A DNA stretch of 64,000 nt from Streptomyces sp. NBC_01288 (GCF_035982055.1 NZ_CP108427.1:7191001-7255000); one strand, 5' to 3'; shown: positions 24,711 through 34,120, counted from the first letter of the stretch. Program-made: numbers and translations. The notes: generated from the letters alone by a model not told the origin.

Positions 24711-25574
24711 ATGGCAACGATTCCTTCGCTCCCCAGCAGGGACGAGGTGCTGCGCATGGCCCGCAGCACCACCGACATCACCGGCCAACTCCTGGACACG
24801 GCCGGGAACATCACCAGGATCGCGATCAACACCCTTGATCCACGGGACGGTTCGGGCGCGGAGGCGCTACGGGTGCTGCGCGAGACCACCGCCGAACTGG
24901 CCGAGGCGAGCGCGTCGCCGCAGGCCCAGGAGGCGTTCTACCGCATCGTCGACACCCTGACCCAGCTCGGCACGACCGGCGCCCCGCTGGCCGTGCACCC
25001 GGTGAGCGCACCGGCGCAGGCGCTGCTGACCGTGCTCGGCGACAGCCTGCTGCCCGTCCTGGACGCGGTGGAACCGGCGGTCGAGGAGTTCGCCACGGCA
25101 CTCGGAGACCTGGTCGAGGCGGCGTCCCCGCTGTTGCCCGCGGCGGCGGGCGTGGCCGCGGGCGTGCTGCTGGCCCTCACCCCGCTGATCCGCGCGCTGG
25201 CCGACACCCTGACCGACGCCTCGCCCGAACTCCGGCGCGTGGCCGAGGCGTTGACGGCGGCGCTGGCTCCGCTGCTGCCGTTCCAGGTCGCCCTCGCGCA
25301 ACGGGCGGCGACCGCGGGCGCGAACGTGATCCGGGCCGCCCTCCCGCCCCTCGCCGACCTCACGGAGGCCGCGGCGGCGACCACGAAGGTGGCCGGCCCG
25401 GTCCTGGTCGCCGGCGAGGAACTCCTGGTCTCCGCCCTGGAACGCGTCCAGCCGGCCCTCCTCGCGGCGACCTCCCGCGCGGGCCGGGTGGCCCGGGCGA
25501 CGGCGGTACGGGTGACGGCGGCGGTGTCGCCGGCGGCGGACCGGGGGGTTGTGGTGGCGGTGTCGACCACATAG
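24711..25574 (+). CDS. alanine/leucine-rich helical protein of unknown function
   Basis: 287 residues, nearly all predicted helix, rich in Ala, Leu and Val with regularly spaced acidic residues. One stretch (LLPAAAGVAAGVLLALTPLI, ~140-160) is hydrophobic enough to touch a membrane. No catalytic motif or cysteine is visible. It starts at ATG 24711 with GAGGAGG 12 bases upstream, a longer than ideal gap. The EI24 membrane-protein gene follows 26 bases later, suggesting an operon. Confidence 0.75.
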   Translation: MATIPSLPSRDEVLRMARSTTDITGQLLDTAGNITRIAINTLDPRDGSGAEALRVLRETTAELAEASASPQAQEAFYRIVDTLTQLGTTGAPLAVHPVSAPAQALLTVLGDSLLPVLDAVEPAVEEFATALGDLVEAASPLLPAAAGVAAGVLLALTPLIRALADTLTDASPELRRVAEALTAALAPLLPFQVALAQRAATAGANVIRAALPPLADLTEAAAATTKVAGPVLVAGEELLVSALERVQPALLAATSRAGRVARATAVRVTAAVSPAADRGVVVAVSTT

Positions 25575-25600
25575 CGCTGACGCTGAGTAAAGTTCACCCT

Positions 25601-26404
25601 ATGCATGATCTTGGCGCGGGATTCGGCTATCTCCTGAAGGGCCAGCGCTGGATGGCGCGGCACGGGAGGCACTACGGTTTCGGGCTGATTCCCGGCCTGA
25701 TCACGCTGGTCCTGTACGTGGCGGCGCTGGTCGCGCTGGCGCTCTGGGGCCAGGACTTCGTCTCCTGGTCGACGCCCTTCGCGGACGACTGGTCGAGCCC
25801 GTGGCAGGGCCTGTTCCGCGGGTTCCTCACGGCGGTGCTGTTCGTACTGGCCCTGCTGCTCTCGGTGTTGACGTTCACGGCCGTCACGCTCCTCATCGGT
25901 CAGCCGTTCTACGAGACGCTCTCCGAGAAGGTCGACCGGGACGTCTCCCCGGACGGCACGGCCCCCGAATCGGGCCTTCCGCTCTGGCGCGAACTGTGGA
26001 TCTCGGCCCGCGACAGCCTCCGCATCCTGGTCCGCGCGGTGCTGTGGGGTGTCCTGCTCTTCGCCCTGGGCTTCGTCCCGTTCATCGGTCAGACGGTGAT
26101 CCCGGTGATCGGCTTCTTCGTCACCGGTTTCTTCCTCACGGAGGAGCTGACGGCGGTCGCCCTCCAGCGCCGGGGCATCGACCTCCGCGCCCGCCTCACC
26201 CTCCTCCGCTCCCGCAAGACCCTGATCTGGGGCTTCGGCACCCCCCTCGGCCTCTCCTTCCTGGTCCCGTTCGTCGCGGTGTTCCTGATGCCGGGGGCGG
26301 TGGCGGGGGCGACGATGATGGCGCGGGAACTGTTGGGGGAGGAGACCGGGGAGGGGGACCAGGAAGGGGACGCGGACGTCGGGCCGGCGTCAGTCGGCGA
26401 GTGA
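25601..26404 (+). CDS. EI24/CysZ-like integral membrane protein
   Basis: 267 residues with four strong hydrophobic segments (about residues 28-48, 72-98, 142-165 and 205-232) and the family signature TLLIGQPFYETLSEKVDRD between them. The EI24 domain also covers bacterial CysZ, a sulfate permease, but actinobacterial members are uncharacterised. The acidic C-terminal tail overlaps the convergent gene by 15 bases. Confidence 0.88.
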   Translation: MHDLGAGFGYLLKGQRWMARHGRHYGFGLIPGLITLVLYVAALVALALWGQDFVSWSTPFADDWSSPWQGLFRGFLTAVLFVLALLLSVLTFTAVTLLIGQPFYETLSEKVDRDVSPDGTAPESGLPLWRELWISARDSLRILVRAVLWGVLLFALGFVPFIGQTVIPVIGFFVTGFFLTEELTAVALQRRGIDLRARLTLLRSRKTLIWGFGTPLGLSFLVPFVAVFLMPGAVAGATMMARELLGEETGEGDQEGDADVGPASVGE

Positions 26405-27643
26405 TGCCTCCAACGCCACCGTCACCATCGCCTTCACCTGCGCGATGATGTCCACCCGGTTCCGCACGAAGTCCGGATCGGTGATCGTGCCGGTCGCCGG
26501 GTCCGTGTTCCCCGCCCCGAACTGAAGCACCGGCGTGTGGATATGCCCGCCCGGCAGCGCATCGTGCAGCCCGAGCCGGTCCCGTAGCAGCGTGGCGCGG
26601 TAGGCGATCTCGTTGGAGAGATAGTTGCCGCCGCCCCCGGCGCGGGCCGTGGACCCCGCGGTGGGCCCGTCCGGCCGTACGACAGGAGCGGTCGCGCCCG
26701 CCGGGATCTCGGTCACCTCGGTGTGGTCGTAGACGGGGAACCGCCCCGTGTCCGCGGCCACAATCGCCTTGTACGGCAGGGTCGTTGACGTCCACTGCGG
26801 CTGTGAGGCCGGGTCGGTGACGGGTACGGTCTCGGTCTTCGACACGTTGTCGTTGTCCGGATACCCGCCCCGCCAGGCCCCGTTGGTCCGCTCGACGTCG
26901 AACCGGCCCACCCGTCCCTGACTCACGGTCGTGAACAGATCCACCTTCGGCAGATACGGCCGCAGGGCCCGCTCCACGCTCCCCTCCGCGAAGTCCGCCC
27001 ACCGCACCGGGAACATGGCCGTCTCGATCCGCGCCGGCCCGTCCGCGGTCCGGATCACCGTGCCGTCGAGCGCGAGCGCGGTGGCCCCGGACGGATTGGA
27101 GATCCGGATGTCCGCGTCGAGCGTGAAGGGGTCGAACCCGGTCACGAGAATCCGCTTGACCCCCTTCTCGTGCGGATACCGAATGCTGCTCTGCCCGCGC
27201 GAGGACATCTCCAACTCGGAGAGCAGGGAAGCCCGTTGCCCCTCACTGATTCCGAACCCGGGCTCCCACCCCCGTACTTCCCGAGTCATCCCCAACCGGG
27301 CCCAGTACAACGGCCGGTCATCATCCCGACTCAGATCCCCACCGGCATCCCCCCGCCCCTGAGCCCGCGCCACGGCCCGCCGCCACAACGCGGTCCCCTC
27401 GTCCACGACGATGCGCCGCGCCTGCGCGTAACTGCGCGCCCCTTCGAGCGCGTGGGTGAACTCCGGCGCCACGGTGTCGAATCCGGAGTGTTCGAGGATC
27501 TCCTGGGGGACCGCCTTGTCGAGCCGTTGCTCCTCGACGGTCGGGGACAGGGTGGTGTCGGCCGCCGCCCCGGTACTGGGGGCGGAGAAACCGGCCAGCA
27601 GGGCCAGTCCGAGGATGCTGGTCCGAACTCGTATGGCGTTCAA
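26390..27643 (-). CDS. secreted pyroglutamyl-peptidase (C15) homologue with Ser at the nucleophile position
   Basis: 417 residues from a TTG start placed to give a Sec signal (RVRTSILGLALLAGFSAPSTGAA). The N-terminal ~130 residues are unassigned. The C15-like core begins at KRILVTGFDPFTLD and includes ISNPSGATALAL, MFPVRW, VSQGRVGRFDVERTNGAW and NYLSNEIAYRATLL, ending GHIHTPVLQFG. In classical enzymes the nucleophile lies in a YxCN motif, which here reads YLSN (Ser343). The Glu of VERTN and the His of GHIHTP are kept. It is therefore either a Ser-based variant or an inactive secreted homologue. The gene overlaps the EI24 gene tail to tail. Confidence 0.85.
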   Translation of the reverse strand: MNAIRVRTSILGLALLAGFSAPSTGAAADTTLSPTVEEQRLDKAVPQEILEHSGFDTVAPEFTHALEGARSYAQARRIVVDEGTALWRRAVARAQGRGDAGGDLSRDDDRPLYWARLGMTREVRGWEPGFGISEGQRASLLSELEMSSRGQSSIRYPHEKGVKRILVTGFDPFTLDADIRISNPSGATALALDGTVIRTADGPARIETAMFPVRWADFAEGSVERALRPYLPKVDLFTTVSQGRVGRFDVERTNGAWRGGYPDNDNVSKTETVPVTDPASQPQWTSTTLPYKAIVAADTGRFPVYDHTEVTEIPAGATAPVVRPDGPTAGSTARAGGGGNYLSNEIAYRATLLRDRLGLHDALPGGHIHTPVLQFGAGNTDPATGTITDPDFVRNRVDIIAQVKAMVTVALEASLAD

Positions 27644-27799
27644 GGTGGTTGAGGCCTTCCGTTCGCAGTGGGGTGCGGTGCCGGACGGCCGCAGTATCGC
27701 GTGACGGGAGTGGTCTACGCCACGGGTGCGAGGGATGATCCGAAGTCGTGGCCGTCGCACCCGCGACAGGTTGATCCTCTCCACGCCATACTGCCGCCC

Positions 27800-28165
27800 A
27801 TGACGGCAGCGAAGGCAGTGAAGCCAGTGGACACGGCCAAGGCGGCGAACCTCGGTGTTCTCTTCGCCATCGAGGTCGGCGTCCTCGTGGCCGTCGGCTA
27901 CTGGGGGTTCACGCGGGACCTCGCCACGCCGCTGACCTGGCTGCTCGGGGTCGGTGGGCCCGTCGTGCTTGCCGTGGTGTGGGGGCTGTGCGGGTCGCCC
28001 AAAGCCAAGTACAAGGTGCGGGGCGCCGGGCGGGTCGGGTTCGAGGTGGTGTGGTTCGGGGTCGGGGTTGCCGCGCTGGGTCTTGCGGGTGCTTACGACT
28101 GGGCCCTCGTCCTCGCCCTCGTGTGTGTGGTGAGCAAGACGCTGGCCGTCATCTGGCGTCAGTAG
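27800..28165 (+). CDS. YrdB-family membrane protein (DUF2568)
   Basis: 121 residues with four hydrophobic helices: LGVLFAIEVGVLVAVGYW, TWLLGVGGPVVLAVVWGL, VGFEVVWFGVGVAALGLAGA and a final LVLALVCVVSKTL. The spacing and the VWGLCGSPKAK loop match DUF2568/YrdB. Function unknown. ATG 27800 is chosen for the family length. Confidence 0.85.
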   Translation: MTAAKAVKPVDTAKAANLGVLFAIEVGVLVAVGYWGFTRDLATPLTWLLGVGGPVVLAVVWGLCGSPKAKYKVRGAGRVGFEVVWFGVGVAALGLAGAYDWALVLALVCVVSKTLAVIWRQ

Positions 28166-28201
28166 CAGGCGAGTTCACGACCTCGGGCGTCGGCCCTCGA
28201 C

Positions 28202-28768
28202 TCACCCCTCGCCCAGCAGTGCCAGGAAGTCCCTGAACGCCCCCGGCATGTCCACCGACTCCGGGTCCAGCAGCCACTGGTACTGCAACCCGTCCATCAC
28301 CGCGACCAGCAGCGGAGCCGCCCGCTCGGGCGTCAGGCCGTTCGGCAGGCGGTCGCCGTACTCGGCGCGCAGCACCCCCGCCATGTTCGCCCGGACGCGG
28401 ACGTACCGCTCGGTGAAGTAGTCCCGCGCCGGATGACCCTCCGTCACGCTCTCGCCGAGGAGGGCCGAGAAGGTCTGGATGATCCCGGGCCGCATCGCGT
28501 TGTACTCGACCAGGGAGGCCAGCAGGTCGACCCGCCACCGGCTGTCGGGTACGGCGTCCCACTGGTCCCGCTCCTCCAGGACGGCGACGAGCAGCGTGTC
28601 CTTCGTGGGGAAGTAGTGCAGCAGCCCCTGCTGGGTCAGGCCGACCCGCTCCGCCACCGCCGCCAGGCTCGCGCCCCGGTAGCCGCGTTCGGCGATCACC
28701 TCCAGGGCCGCCCGCACGATCTCGGCGCGTCGTTCCTCGCGCCGGGTCCTGGAGTTCGTGGCGTTCAT
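28202..28768 (-). CDS. TetR-family transcriptional regulator
   Basis: 188 residues. The N-terminal HTH reads RAALEVIAERGYRGASLAAVAERVGLTQQGLLHYFPTK-like, with TetR spacing. The C-terminal ligand domain resembles the TetR_C_6 group (ARDYFTERYVRVRANMAG, LLVAVMDGLQYQWLLDP). It is divergent from the GH3 gene and is the obvious candidate for its control, perhaps by a glycoside or sugar. ATG at 28768 aligns the HTH with family starts. Confidence 0.93.
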   Translation of the reverse strand: MNATNSRTRREERRAEIVRAALEVIAERGYRGASLAAVAERVGLTQQGLLHYFPTKDTLLVAVLEERDQWDAVPDSRWRVDLLASLVEYNAMRPGIIQTFSALLGESVTEGHPARDYFTERYVRVRANMAGVLRAEYGDRLPNGLTPERAAPLLVAVMDGLQYQWLLDPESVDMPGAFRDFLALLGEG

Positions 28769-28893
28769 GGCGTCACCGTACGACACCCGGCGATCGTTCA
28801 CGTAACAGCAAGATTACGAAACCTACCGCTCTACAGGTAACCGATGCACGATGGAGGCACGGCACCACACGGACTCAGCGAGGAGGCACCGGG

Positions 28894-31392
28894 ATGGCGG
28901 GACCCCGTAAAGCGGTCGAAGCGGTCGAAGCGGTCGAAGCGGTCGAAGCGGTCGACGCGGTCGAAGCGGTCGACGCGGTCGTCGAGGCGGCCCTCGGCAA
29001 GCTCGACCTGGATGCCAAGGCGCGGCTGCTCGCCGGGCAGGACATGTGGTCGTTGCCCGCGCTCCCGGAGATCGGCCTGAAGTCGCTCGTCATGTCCGAC
29101 GGCCCGATCGGCGTCCGGGGTGTGCGCTGGACCGCCGACGATCCGTCCGTCGCACTGCCGTCCCCCACCGCCCTCGCCGCCACCTGGGACCCCGAACTCG
29201 CCCACCGGGCAGGTGTGTTGCTCGCCCAGGAGGCCCGCCGCAAGGGTGTTCACGTCCTCCTCGCCCCTACCGTCAACCTCCACCGCTCCCCGCTCGGCGG
29301 ACGGCACTTCGAGGCGTACAGCGAGGACCCGTACCTCACGGGGCGGATCGGCGTCGGGTACGTAACAGGCGTACAGGCAGGCGGAGTCGGCACCACCGTC
29401 AAGCACTTCGTCGCCAACGACGCCGAGACCGACCGCTTCACCGTCGACAACCTGATCTCCCGACGCGCCCTGCGCGAGCTGTACTTGGCCCCCTTCGAAC
29501 TCATCGTCGAGAACGCCCACCCCTGGGGCATCATGACCGCCTACAACAGGGTCAACGGCACGACGATGACCGAGCACCGGTACCTGGTGAACGAGATCCT
29601 GCGCGGCGAATGGGGCTTCGACGGCTTCAACGTCTCCGACTGGACCGCCGCCCGCTCCACCGTCGGCGCCATCGAGGGCGGCCTCGACGTCGCCATGCCC
29701 GGCCCGAAGACCGTCTACGGCGAGGCCCTCGCCCGGGCCGTGCGCGACGGCGAGGTCGAGGAGGCCACCGTCGACACCGCCGTACGGAACGTGCTGCGGC
29801 TCGCCGCCCGCGTCGGCATCCTGGACGGCGCCGAACCCGTCGTCTCCGAAGCTCAACTCCCGTCCCCTGTCGACGGCGAGGCCCTCGCCCGCGAGATCGC
29901 CCGCCGCTCCTTCGTCCTCGCCCGGAACGAGAACGACGCCCTCCCGCTGAAGCCGAACGGCACCGTCGCGCTCCTCGGCGCCGCCGCCCGCGACGCCCGC
30001 GTCCTCGGCGGCGGCTCCGCCATCGTCTTCCCGCCCCACACCGTCTCCCCGCTCGACGGCCTCACCGCCGCCCTCCCCGAAGGCACCCTCAGCTACGCCG
30101 TCGGCGCCGACCCGAACACCGAACTCGCCGACGCCGACAAGGGGTTCGAGCTGCGCGCGATCTGCCGGGACGCGGCGGGCCAGGTCATCGGCACCGCCTC
30201 CGCGCCCAGCGGACAGCTCCGGTGGATGGGCGCCGACCTCCCCGAGGGCGTCACCCACGACACCCTCCACACCGTCGAACTCGCCGGCACCTTCACCCCG
30301 CGCGACAGCGGCCGACACACCTTCGGCATCAAGGGATTGGGCGCCTTCACTCTCACCGTCGACGGCACGACGTACTACGACGACGTCCAACGCCCGCTCA
30401 AGGACGACCCGTTCAGCTCCTTCTTCGGCGCCCCCGCACCCCGCGCCCGCGTCGACCTCACCGCCGGCACCCCGGTCGAGGTCTCCCTGACCTACGTCGT
30501 GAGCTTCTCCGAGAACCGCGACCTCAAGGTCATCGGCTTCTCGCTCGTCCACCAGGAACCGCAGCGCGACCCCGACGAACTCATCGCCGAGGCCGTCGAG
30601 TTGGCGCGCACCGCAGACACCGCCGTCGTCGTGGTCGCCACCACCGAACGCGTCGAGTCCGAGGGCTACGACCGCACGGACCTCCAACTCCCCGGGCGGC
30701 AGGACGACTTGGTGCACGCGGTCGCCGCCGCCAACCCGAACACCGTCGTGATCGTCAACTCCGGCTCCCCGGTCGAACTGCCCTGGCGCGACGAGGTCGC
30801 CGCCGTCCTGCTCGGCTGGTTCCCCGGCCAGGAGGGCGGCGCGGCCCTCGCCGACGTCCTCACCGGCAGCCACGAACCCGGCGGCCGGCTCCCCACCACC
30901 TGGGGCTCCCTCACCGACGCCCCCGTCACCCAGGTCGTCCCGGACAACGGCGAACTCCCGTACACCGAGGGCGTCTTCATCGGCTACCGCGCCTGGGAGA
31001 AGGAGGGCCGTACCCCGTCGTACCCCTTCGGGCACGGCCTCGGTTACACCGACTGGAGCTATGAATCGATCGAGGCGGAGGGCACGAGTGTGACCGTCCG
31101 GATCACCAACTCCGGTGTCCGGCACGGCCGTGAGGTCGTCCAGGTCTATCTCGCCCCCACCGACACCGACACGGTCACCGCTCCGGAGCGTCCCGCCCGC
31201 TGGCTGGCCGGATTCGCCGGGGTCGAGGCCGGGCCCGGCGAGAGCGTCGACGTGGTCGTCGAACTTCCGCGCCGATCTTTCGAGATCTGGGATGAGACGG
31301 CGAACGCGTGGGCATTTGTAAAGGGTTCGTACGAGATCCAGGCCGGGCGCTCGATCACCGACCGCAGGGTCGCGACGACGATTAACGTCTGA
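28894..31392 (+). CDS. GH3-family beta-glycosidase with PA14 insert and C-terminal Fn3-like domain
   Basis: 832 residues, no signal peptide, so cytoplasmic. After an odd Val-Glu-Ala repeat (residues 7-29) comes the GH3 N-terminal barrel: MSDGPIGVRG, VLLAPTVNLHRSPLGGRHFEAYSEDP-type region, VKHFVANDAETDR, and GFNVSDW with the nucleophile Asp249. The GH3 C-terminal domain is interrupted by a PA14 domain (~400-540) and ends with GWFPGQEGGAALADVL and YPFGHGLGYT. Fn3-like strands close the protein. It probably cleaves beta-glucosides or related oligosaccharides after uptake. The ATG follows GAGGAGG at 7 bases. Confidence 0.94.
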   Translation: MAGPRKAVEAVEAVEAVEAVDAVEAVDAVVEAALGKLDLDAKARLLAGQDMWSLPALPEIGLKSLVMSDGPIGVRGVRWTADDPSVALPSPTALAATWDPELAHRAGVLLAQEARRKGVHVLLAPTVNLHRSPLGGRHFEAYSEDPYLTGRIGVGYVTGVQAGGVGTTVKHFVANDAETDRFTVDNLISRRALRELYLAPFELIVENAHPWGIMTAYNRVNGTTMTEHRYLVNEILRGEWGFDGFNVSDWTAARSTVGAIEGGLDVAMPGPKTVYGEALARAVRDGEVEEATVDTAVRNVLRLAARVGILDGAEPVVSEAQLPSPVDGEALAREIARRSFVLARNENDALPLKPNGTVALLGAAARDARVLGGGSAIVFPPHTVSPLDGLTAALPEGTLSYAVGADPNTELADADKGFELRAICRDAAGQVIGTASAPSGQLRWMGADLPEGVTHDTLHTVELAGTFTPRDSGRHTFGIKGLGAFTLTVDGTTYYDDVQRPLKDDPFSSFFGAPAPRARVDLTAGTPVEVSLTYVVSFSENRDLKVIGFSLVHQEPQRDPDELIAEAVELARTADTAVVVVATTERVESEGYDRTDLQLPGRQDDLVHAVAAANPNTVVIVNSGSPVELPWRDEVAAVLLGWFPGQEGGAALADVLTGSHEPGGRLPTTWGSLTDAPVTQVVPDNGELPYTEGVFIGYRAWEKEGRTPSYPFGHGLGYTDWSYESIEAEGTSVTVRITNSGVRHGREVVQVYLAPTDTDTVTAPERPARWLAGFAGVEAGPGESVDVVVELPRRSFEIWDETANAWAFVKGSYEIQAGRSITDRRVATTINV
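28912..28974. repeat. in-frame 9-bp tandem repeat (GCGGTCGAA)x7
   Basis: Seven near-perfect units of GCGGTCGA(A/C) start 18 bases into the GH3 gene and encode repeated AVE/AVD triplets. A degenerate eighth unit follows. Being a multiple of three, the repeat can expand or shrink without shifting the frame. Confidence 0.95.
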
Positions 31393-31416
31393 CCCGGGAC
31401 GCCGTCCCCCTCAGAC

Positions 31417-31452
31417 AGCCCCGGTCCGGGACCTGACCCCTGGACCGGGGCT
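31417..31452. terminator. terminator between GH3 and aldose epimerase genes
   Basis: AGCCCCGGTCC and GGACCGGGGCT are perfect 11-base arms followed by CATTCTT. It lies 25 bases past the GH3 stop and 23 bases before the end of the convergent gene, so it may serve both. Confidence 0.82.
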
Positions 31453-31474
31453 CATTCTTGCCCGGGCGACCGAC

Positions 31475-32455
31475 TCAGCGGGCCGAGAAGCCGTACACCG
31501 TCTCCGAGCGGTAGATGTCGCCCGGGCGCAGTTCCGTGCTCGGGAACTCGGGCCGGTTGGGGGAGTCCGGGAAGTGCTGGGTCTCCAGGGCGATCCCGGC
31601 GCCCGGGGCGAACGGGTCGGTCAGGTGCTCACCGGTGTAGAGCTGGATGCCGGGCTCGGTCGTCGCCACCGTCAACACCCGCCCGGACGCCGGGTCGTAC
31701 AGCTCGGCGATCTCGACGGCGGCCGGCGTCACACCCTTGTCCAGCACGAAGTTGTGGTCGTAGCCGGAGCCCACCTTCCGCGCCTCCCGGAAGTCGAAGC
31801 GCGTGCCCGCCACCTCGTCGAGCGCACCGGTCGGGATCAGATCGCCGTCGACCGGCGTGAACCGCGAGGCGGCGAGCCGGAGTTCATGACCACCCGGGCC
31901 GCCCGTGCTGCCCGCGCCGCTCAGATCGAAGTAGCTGTGATTCGTGAGGTTCACGACGGTCGGCGCGTCCGTCGTCGCCTCGTAGCCGAGGCGCAGCGCG
32001 CCCGACTCGTCCAGCGTGTACGTCGCCGAGACGACGAGCCGCCCCGGGAAGCCCTCCTCGCCGTGCGCGCTGACCCGGCTGAGCCGCAGCCCGTGCTCGA
32101 TGGGTTCGACGTCCCACACCCGCTTGTCGAAGCCGCGCTCGCCGCCGTGCAGGGAGTTGGGCGCGTTGTTCTGCGCCAGCGAGTACGTGACGCCCTCCAG
32201 CGGGAAACGGCCGCCCGCGATGCGGTTCGCGTACCGCCCCACCAACGCGCCGAGATACGGCTCGGGATGGGCGAGACAGCCGTCCAGATCCGCGAACCCG
32301 AGCACCACGTCCGCCGCGTGCCCGTCCCGGTCCGGCACCTCCACCGACTGCACGATCCCGCCGTACGACAGCACCCGCACCCGCACACCGGCCCGCTCCA
32401 ACGTCCAGCGGTGCACCGGCGTGCCGTCGGGCAGGGTGCCGAAAAGTTCGCTCAT
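31475..32455 (-). CDS. galM: cytosolic aldose 1-epimerase
   Basis: 326 residues, no signal peptide. Motifs parallel the exported paralogue at 9149: NSLHGGERGFD, NLTNHSYFDL and IALETQHFPDSPNRP. It would equilibrate sugar anomers inside the cell, for example products of the adjacent GH3 enzyme. It lies 10 bases downstream of the SGNH gene on the same strand and converges with GH3. Confidence 0.94.
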   Translation of the reverse strand: MSELFGTLPDGTPVHRWTLERAGVRVRVLSYGGIVQSVEVPDRDGHAADVVLGFADLDGCLAHPEPYLGALVGRYANRIAGGRFPLEGVTYSLAQNNAPNSLHGGERGFDKRVWDVEPIEHGLRLSRVSAHGEEGFPGRLVVSATYTLDESGALRLGYEATTDAPTVVNLTNHSYFDLSGAGSTGGPGGHELRLAASRFTPVDGDLIPTGALDEVAGTRFDFREARKVGSGYDHNFVLDKGVTPAAVEIAELYDPASGRVLTVATTEPGIQLYTGEHLTDPFAPGAGIALETQHFPDSPNRPEFPSTELRPGDIYRSETVYGFSAR

Positions 32456-32465
32456 GAGGGAAACC

Positions 32466-33371
32466 CTAGGTCACGGGTGTGCGCGCGATGACGCGACGGT
32501 AGGCGATCTCGGCGAGCCGCGCCTGACCGTCCGTGCTCGGGTGGAACCAGTCCCAGTGGCTCAACTGGTCCGTGCCGAACCGGAAGTCGTAGACCGCGCC
32601 CCCGTCGAACCGGCACCGCTCGTCCGTCGCGCACACCTGCTCAAGCACCTTGTTGTACGACTCCACCCGGTCCAGCACGGTGTCGCGCCGCTCCGTCGCC
32701 GCCGAGTCCAGTGCGTCCGCGTCGGCCAGCATCGAAGGGCAGATGCCCAGCTTCCAGATCTCCTTGCCCAACGGGTTCGTCCGCCCCTGCGACCAGAGCC
32801 GCTTGAGATTCGGCACGCTCGCGACGTAGACCTGCGTCTTCGGCAGTGCCCGGCGCAGCGTCTTCAACGAGGTCTCGAACTCGGCGCGGAAGTCCGCGAC
32901 GGAGGTCATCGCCGAGGTCGAGGCCCGGCAGGCGTCATTGGCCCCCACCATCACCGTGACCAACTGCGGCTCGCGTGCGACCGCCTGGCCGATCTGCGCG
33001 GGCAGGTCGGCCATCCGCGCCCCGGTCTCCGCGTAGTTCCAACTGCGCTCCGCCGCGCCCGTCTTCCCCAGCAGCCGTACGGCGAGACTGTCGACCGCGG
33101 CCGAACTGCCCGTCGCCCAGGACACCTCCGGGCAGTCCGACAGGACCGAACAGGCGTCGAAACCGCGGGTGATGGAGTCACCGACCGCCGCGACCGAGGA
33201 CGGGCTGCTGTCCCACACCGGGGCGGGGGAGGGCTTCGCCTTGGCCGCCGTACCGCTCTTGCTGTGCGCGCCGGCCGAGTCGCCCCCGCCGGAGTCGCAG
33301 CCGGCGGCTCCCAGGACGGCCGCCGCCACGACGGCTAGCGCGGCCCGTGAACGGTGACGTCGGATTCGCAT
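32466..33371 (-). CDS. SGNH/GDSL-type hydrolase lipoprotein
   Basis: 301 residues with a lipoprotein signal (ALAVVAAAVLGAAGC). Block I is AVGDSITRG, block III is VMVGANDAC, and the C-terminal block V is DWFHPS, giving the Ser-Gly-Asn-His set. It is probably an extracellular esterase or acyl hydrolase anchored by lipid; the substrate is unknown. The gap to galM is 10 bases, implying co-transcription. Confidence 0.92.
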   Translation of the reverse strand: MRIRRHRSRAALAVVAAAVLGAAGCDSGGGDSAGAHSKSGTAAKAKPSPAPVWDSSPSSVAAVGDSITRGFDACSVLSDCPEVSWATGSSAAVDSLAVRLLGKTGAAERSWNYAETGARMADLPAQIGQAVAREPQLVTVMVGANDACRASTSAMTSVADFRAEFETSLKTLRRALPKTQVYVASVPNLKRLWSQGRTNPLGKEIWKLGICPSMLADADALDSAATERRDTVLDRVESYNKVLEQVCATDERCRFDGGAVYDFRFGTDQLSHWDWFHPSTDGQARLAEIAYRRVIARTPVT

Positions 33372-33625
33372 GCCCTGGCCCAGCCCCTTGGTGTCGTGTC
33401 ACATCTCAACCCATAACAACGCGCGAGGGTTCCCGAACGTGTGCGATGCAACGGCTCACCCCCGTACAAGCGTCCCCATGGGTGAATGGCGGCGTTTCCT
33501 GGCACCGGGAGGGACGGTACGTCACACTCCGCGCGCCGCCGCACGGTAGCCTCGCCCTCAACGTGGCTGCCCTGCCGCCGCCGTTCGCCAGTCAGCAAGA
33601 TGCCCCGCTCTGTCCGGAGGTCCCG

Positions 33626-34120
33626 GTGACGACACGTGGAGTTCTGTACGTGCACTCCGCGCCGCGCGCGCTGTGCCCGCACGTCGAGTGGGCCGTGGCC
33701 GGGGTGCTCGGCACACGCGTCAGCCTCGACTGGATCCGACAGCCCGCCGCCCCCGGAACCTGGCGCTCCGAATTTTCTTGGAAGGCCGAGGCGGGCACCG
33801 CCTCCAAACTCGCCTCAGCCCTGCGCGGCTGGCACCTCCTCCGCTTCGAGGTCACCGCCGAGCCCAACCCCACAGCCGAGGGCGAGCGCTACAGCTGCAC
33901 CCCCGAACTGGGCATCTTCCACGCGGTAACCGGCATCCACGGCGACATCCTCATCCCGGAGGACCGCCTACGCGCGGCGCTTACGAGGTCTCAGCAGGGC
34001 GAGACAGACCTGGAAGCGGAGATCGCCAAGCTCCTCGGCAAGCCCTGGGACGACGAGCTGGAGCCGTTCAGATACGCGGGCGAAGGCGCCCCCGTGCGCT
34101 GGCTTCACCAGGTGGTCTGA
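33626..34120 (+). CDS. DUF3145 family protein
   Basis: 164 residues from a GTG directly behind GGAGG, the standard length for this actinobacterial family. The start VTTRGVLYVHSAPRALCPHVEWA and the later LRFEVTAEPNPTAEGERYSCTPELG are characteristic. Function unknown. It lies tail to tail with fabF, with a repeat copy between them. Confidence 0.92.
   Translation: MTTRGVLYVHSAPRALCPHVEWAVAGVLGTRVSLDWIRQPAAPGTWRSEFSWKAEAGTASKLASALRGWHLLRFEVTAEPNPTAEGERYSCTPELGIFHAVTGIHGDILIPEDRLRAALTRSQQGETDLEAEIAKLLGKPWDDELEPFRYAGEGAPVRWLHQVV

Noticed and set aside
28912..28974. CRISPR-like or iteron array
   Set aside because: Units are 9 bp with no spacers and lie in frame inside a gene; simple tandem repeat.
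28831..31125. 764-codon open frame antisense to the GH3 gene
   Set aside because: Its protein is a valine/glycine/aspartate-rich mirror of a high-GC gene, with no recognisable domain, while the other strand encodes a full GH3 enzyme.
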